A stretch of 54,775 bases of DNA from Hyphochytrium catenoides (Eukaryota; Sar; Hyphochytriomycetes; Hyphochytriales; Hyphochytriaceae), in assembly GCA_900088475.1 (NCBI GenBank), contig FLMG01001035.1, positions 1 to 54,775 of the forward strand, in the 5' to 3' direction. Positions 54,301 through 54,775 of this stretch are shown piece by piece; the stretch's first letter is position 1; the number at the start of each line of letters is the position of its first letter. The position numbers and the translations under genes are program-made. Under the pieces are notes generated by a model. It was given only the letters and a program-made list of their open reading frames with translations, had not been told where the DNA came from and ran no database searches.

Positions 54301-54775
54301 ATGGGCCAAAGATAGACACTTCACCTATGTTCTATGCAACACCTAACCTCAAATATATAACCCCGGCATAAGGAGGAGTGACACGTTGACCAACGGACGT
54401 TGGCAAGATTGATCATGGAGAATCAATTGGAGGCGAAATGGCTCCGACTCGGCTAAAGTGCATTCTCGTAGAAAAACTAATTATGAGTAGGGTACAGACA
54501 CCAATGAGAGAGTGTGTACCGTAGGACATACCAGTGGAAAGTGTGGCGTCAGTGATTGGCAGGGGAAGGGAATATATTCTTTTTAGCTGAGCAGTGAGGC
54601 CCTTAAAAATAATGTTAGTGCCTCACTGGCCGTAGTGGGACCATTGCGCTCGCCGGCTTGAGCCCGGAGCTCAGACGAAGGCAGGGGGGCGGCGGTTGCT
54701 AACATCCTAACCAAGGGCAGGGAAGGCGGTGGTGTCAGCCACGTTGGGGGTGGAGCCAGCAGGTCCGCGAGGAGC
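54301..54775. other. Right edge; no gene seen
   Basis: Contains the 3' flank of GLOD4. The last 170 bases are GC-rich (runs such as GGGGGGCGGCGG near 54688). They could be the start of another repeat or gene that continues outside the window, but nothing is identifiable. Confidence 0.4.

Noticed and set aside
1-54775. CRISPR arrays, rRNA genes, bacterial operons or attachment sites
   Set aside because: None is visible. Spliceosomal introns and LINE elements show that this is eukaryotic nuclear sequence, and no regular spaced repeats or rRNA signatures were found.

Overview
This window looks like nuclear DNA from a microbial eukaryote. The right end carries two genes with canonical GT-AG introns, and their reading phase closes exactly over 28 and 4 exons. 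One of these genes is a clear GLOD4-type glyoxalase-fold gene. The rest of the window holds decayed LINE-type retrotransposon copies and sparse genes, most of them intronless. Ankyrin-repeat proteins of the 'GHLxVVKWL' type, WRKY19-like zinc fingers and an RZ-type zinc finger suggest a stramenopile-like protist or alga. That placement is an inference; the sequence does not fix the taxon.

Layout. 0-7.8 kb is gene-poor and holds broken genes: an unrecognised ORF with a nonsense codon and a frameshift, an RZ-finger (ZNFX1-like) fragment and a WRKY19-like zinc-finger ORF. 7.8-8.7 kb has an intact classical short-chain dehydrogenase (minus). 10.1-14.3 kb holds two LINE copies in opposite orientation plus an imperfect tandem duplication. 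16.2-18.1 kb has a 649-residue leucine-rich-repeat-like protein. 20.3-21.9 kb has a truncated ankyrin pseudogene abutting the 3' end of a minus-strand LINE. 23.5-26.0 kb has an intronless OafA-like membrane O-acyltransferase fused to an SGNH esterase domain. 27-28.6 kb and 33-34.5 kb hold two more LINE copies. 29.5-31.7 kb has an ankyrin-repeat protein whose coiled-coil tail appears shifted out of frame. 36.4-37.5 kb has a cysteine-rich pentapeptide-repeat protein with a C-terminal membrane helix (minus). 38.6-40.5 kb has a soluble protein with a GPKGGxYY motif and a possible upstream exon set. 40.9-43.3 kb has two unrecognised minus-strand genes.

44.3-52.5 kb is the most notable locus. I reconstructed 28 contiguous phase-consistent exons of a very large cytoplasmic-type protein, at least 1549 residues with the N-terminus unresolved. 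It combines a charged coiled-coil front half, canonical EF-hands and fibronectin type III folds. In two of the FN3 folds a pair of EF-hands sits between the first strands (A-B) and the rest of the domain (C-G). This looks like a calcium-gated FN3 architecture that I do not recognise from any named family. 53.2-54.3 kb carries the four-exon GLOD4 orthologue. I see no operon-like or pathway grouping. The left 43 kb reads as a repeat-rich accessory region and the right 11 kb as conserved, intron-rich core sequence.
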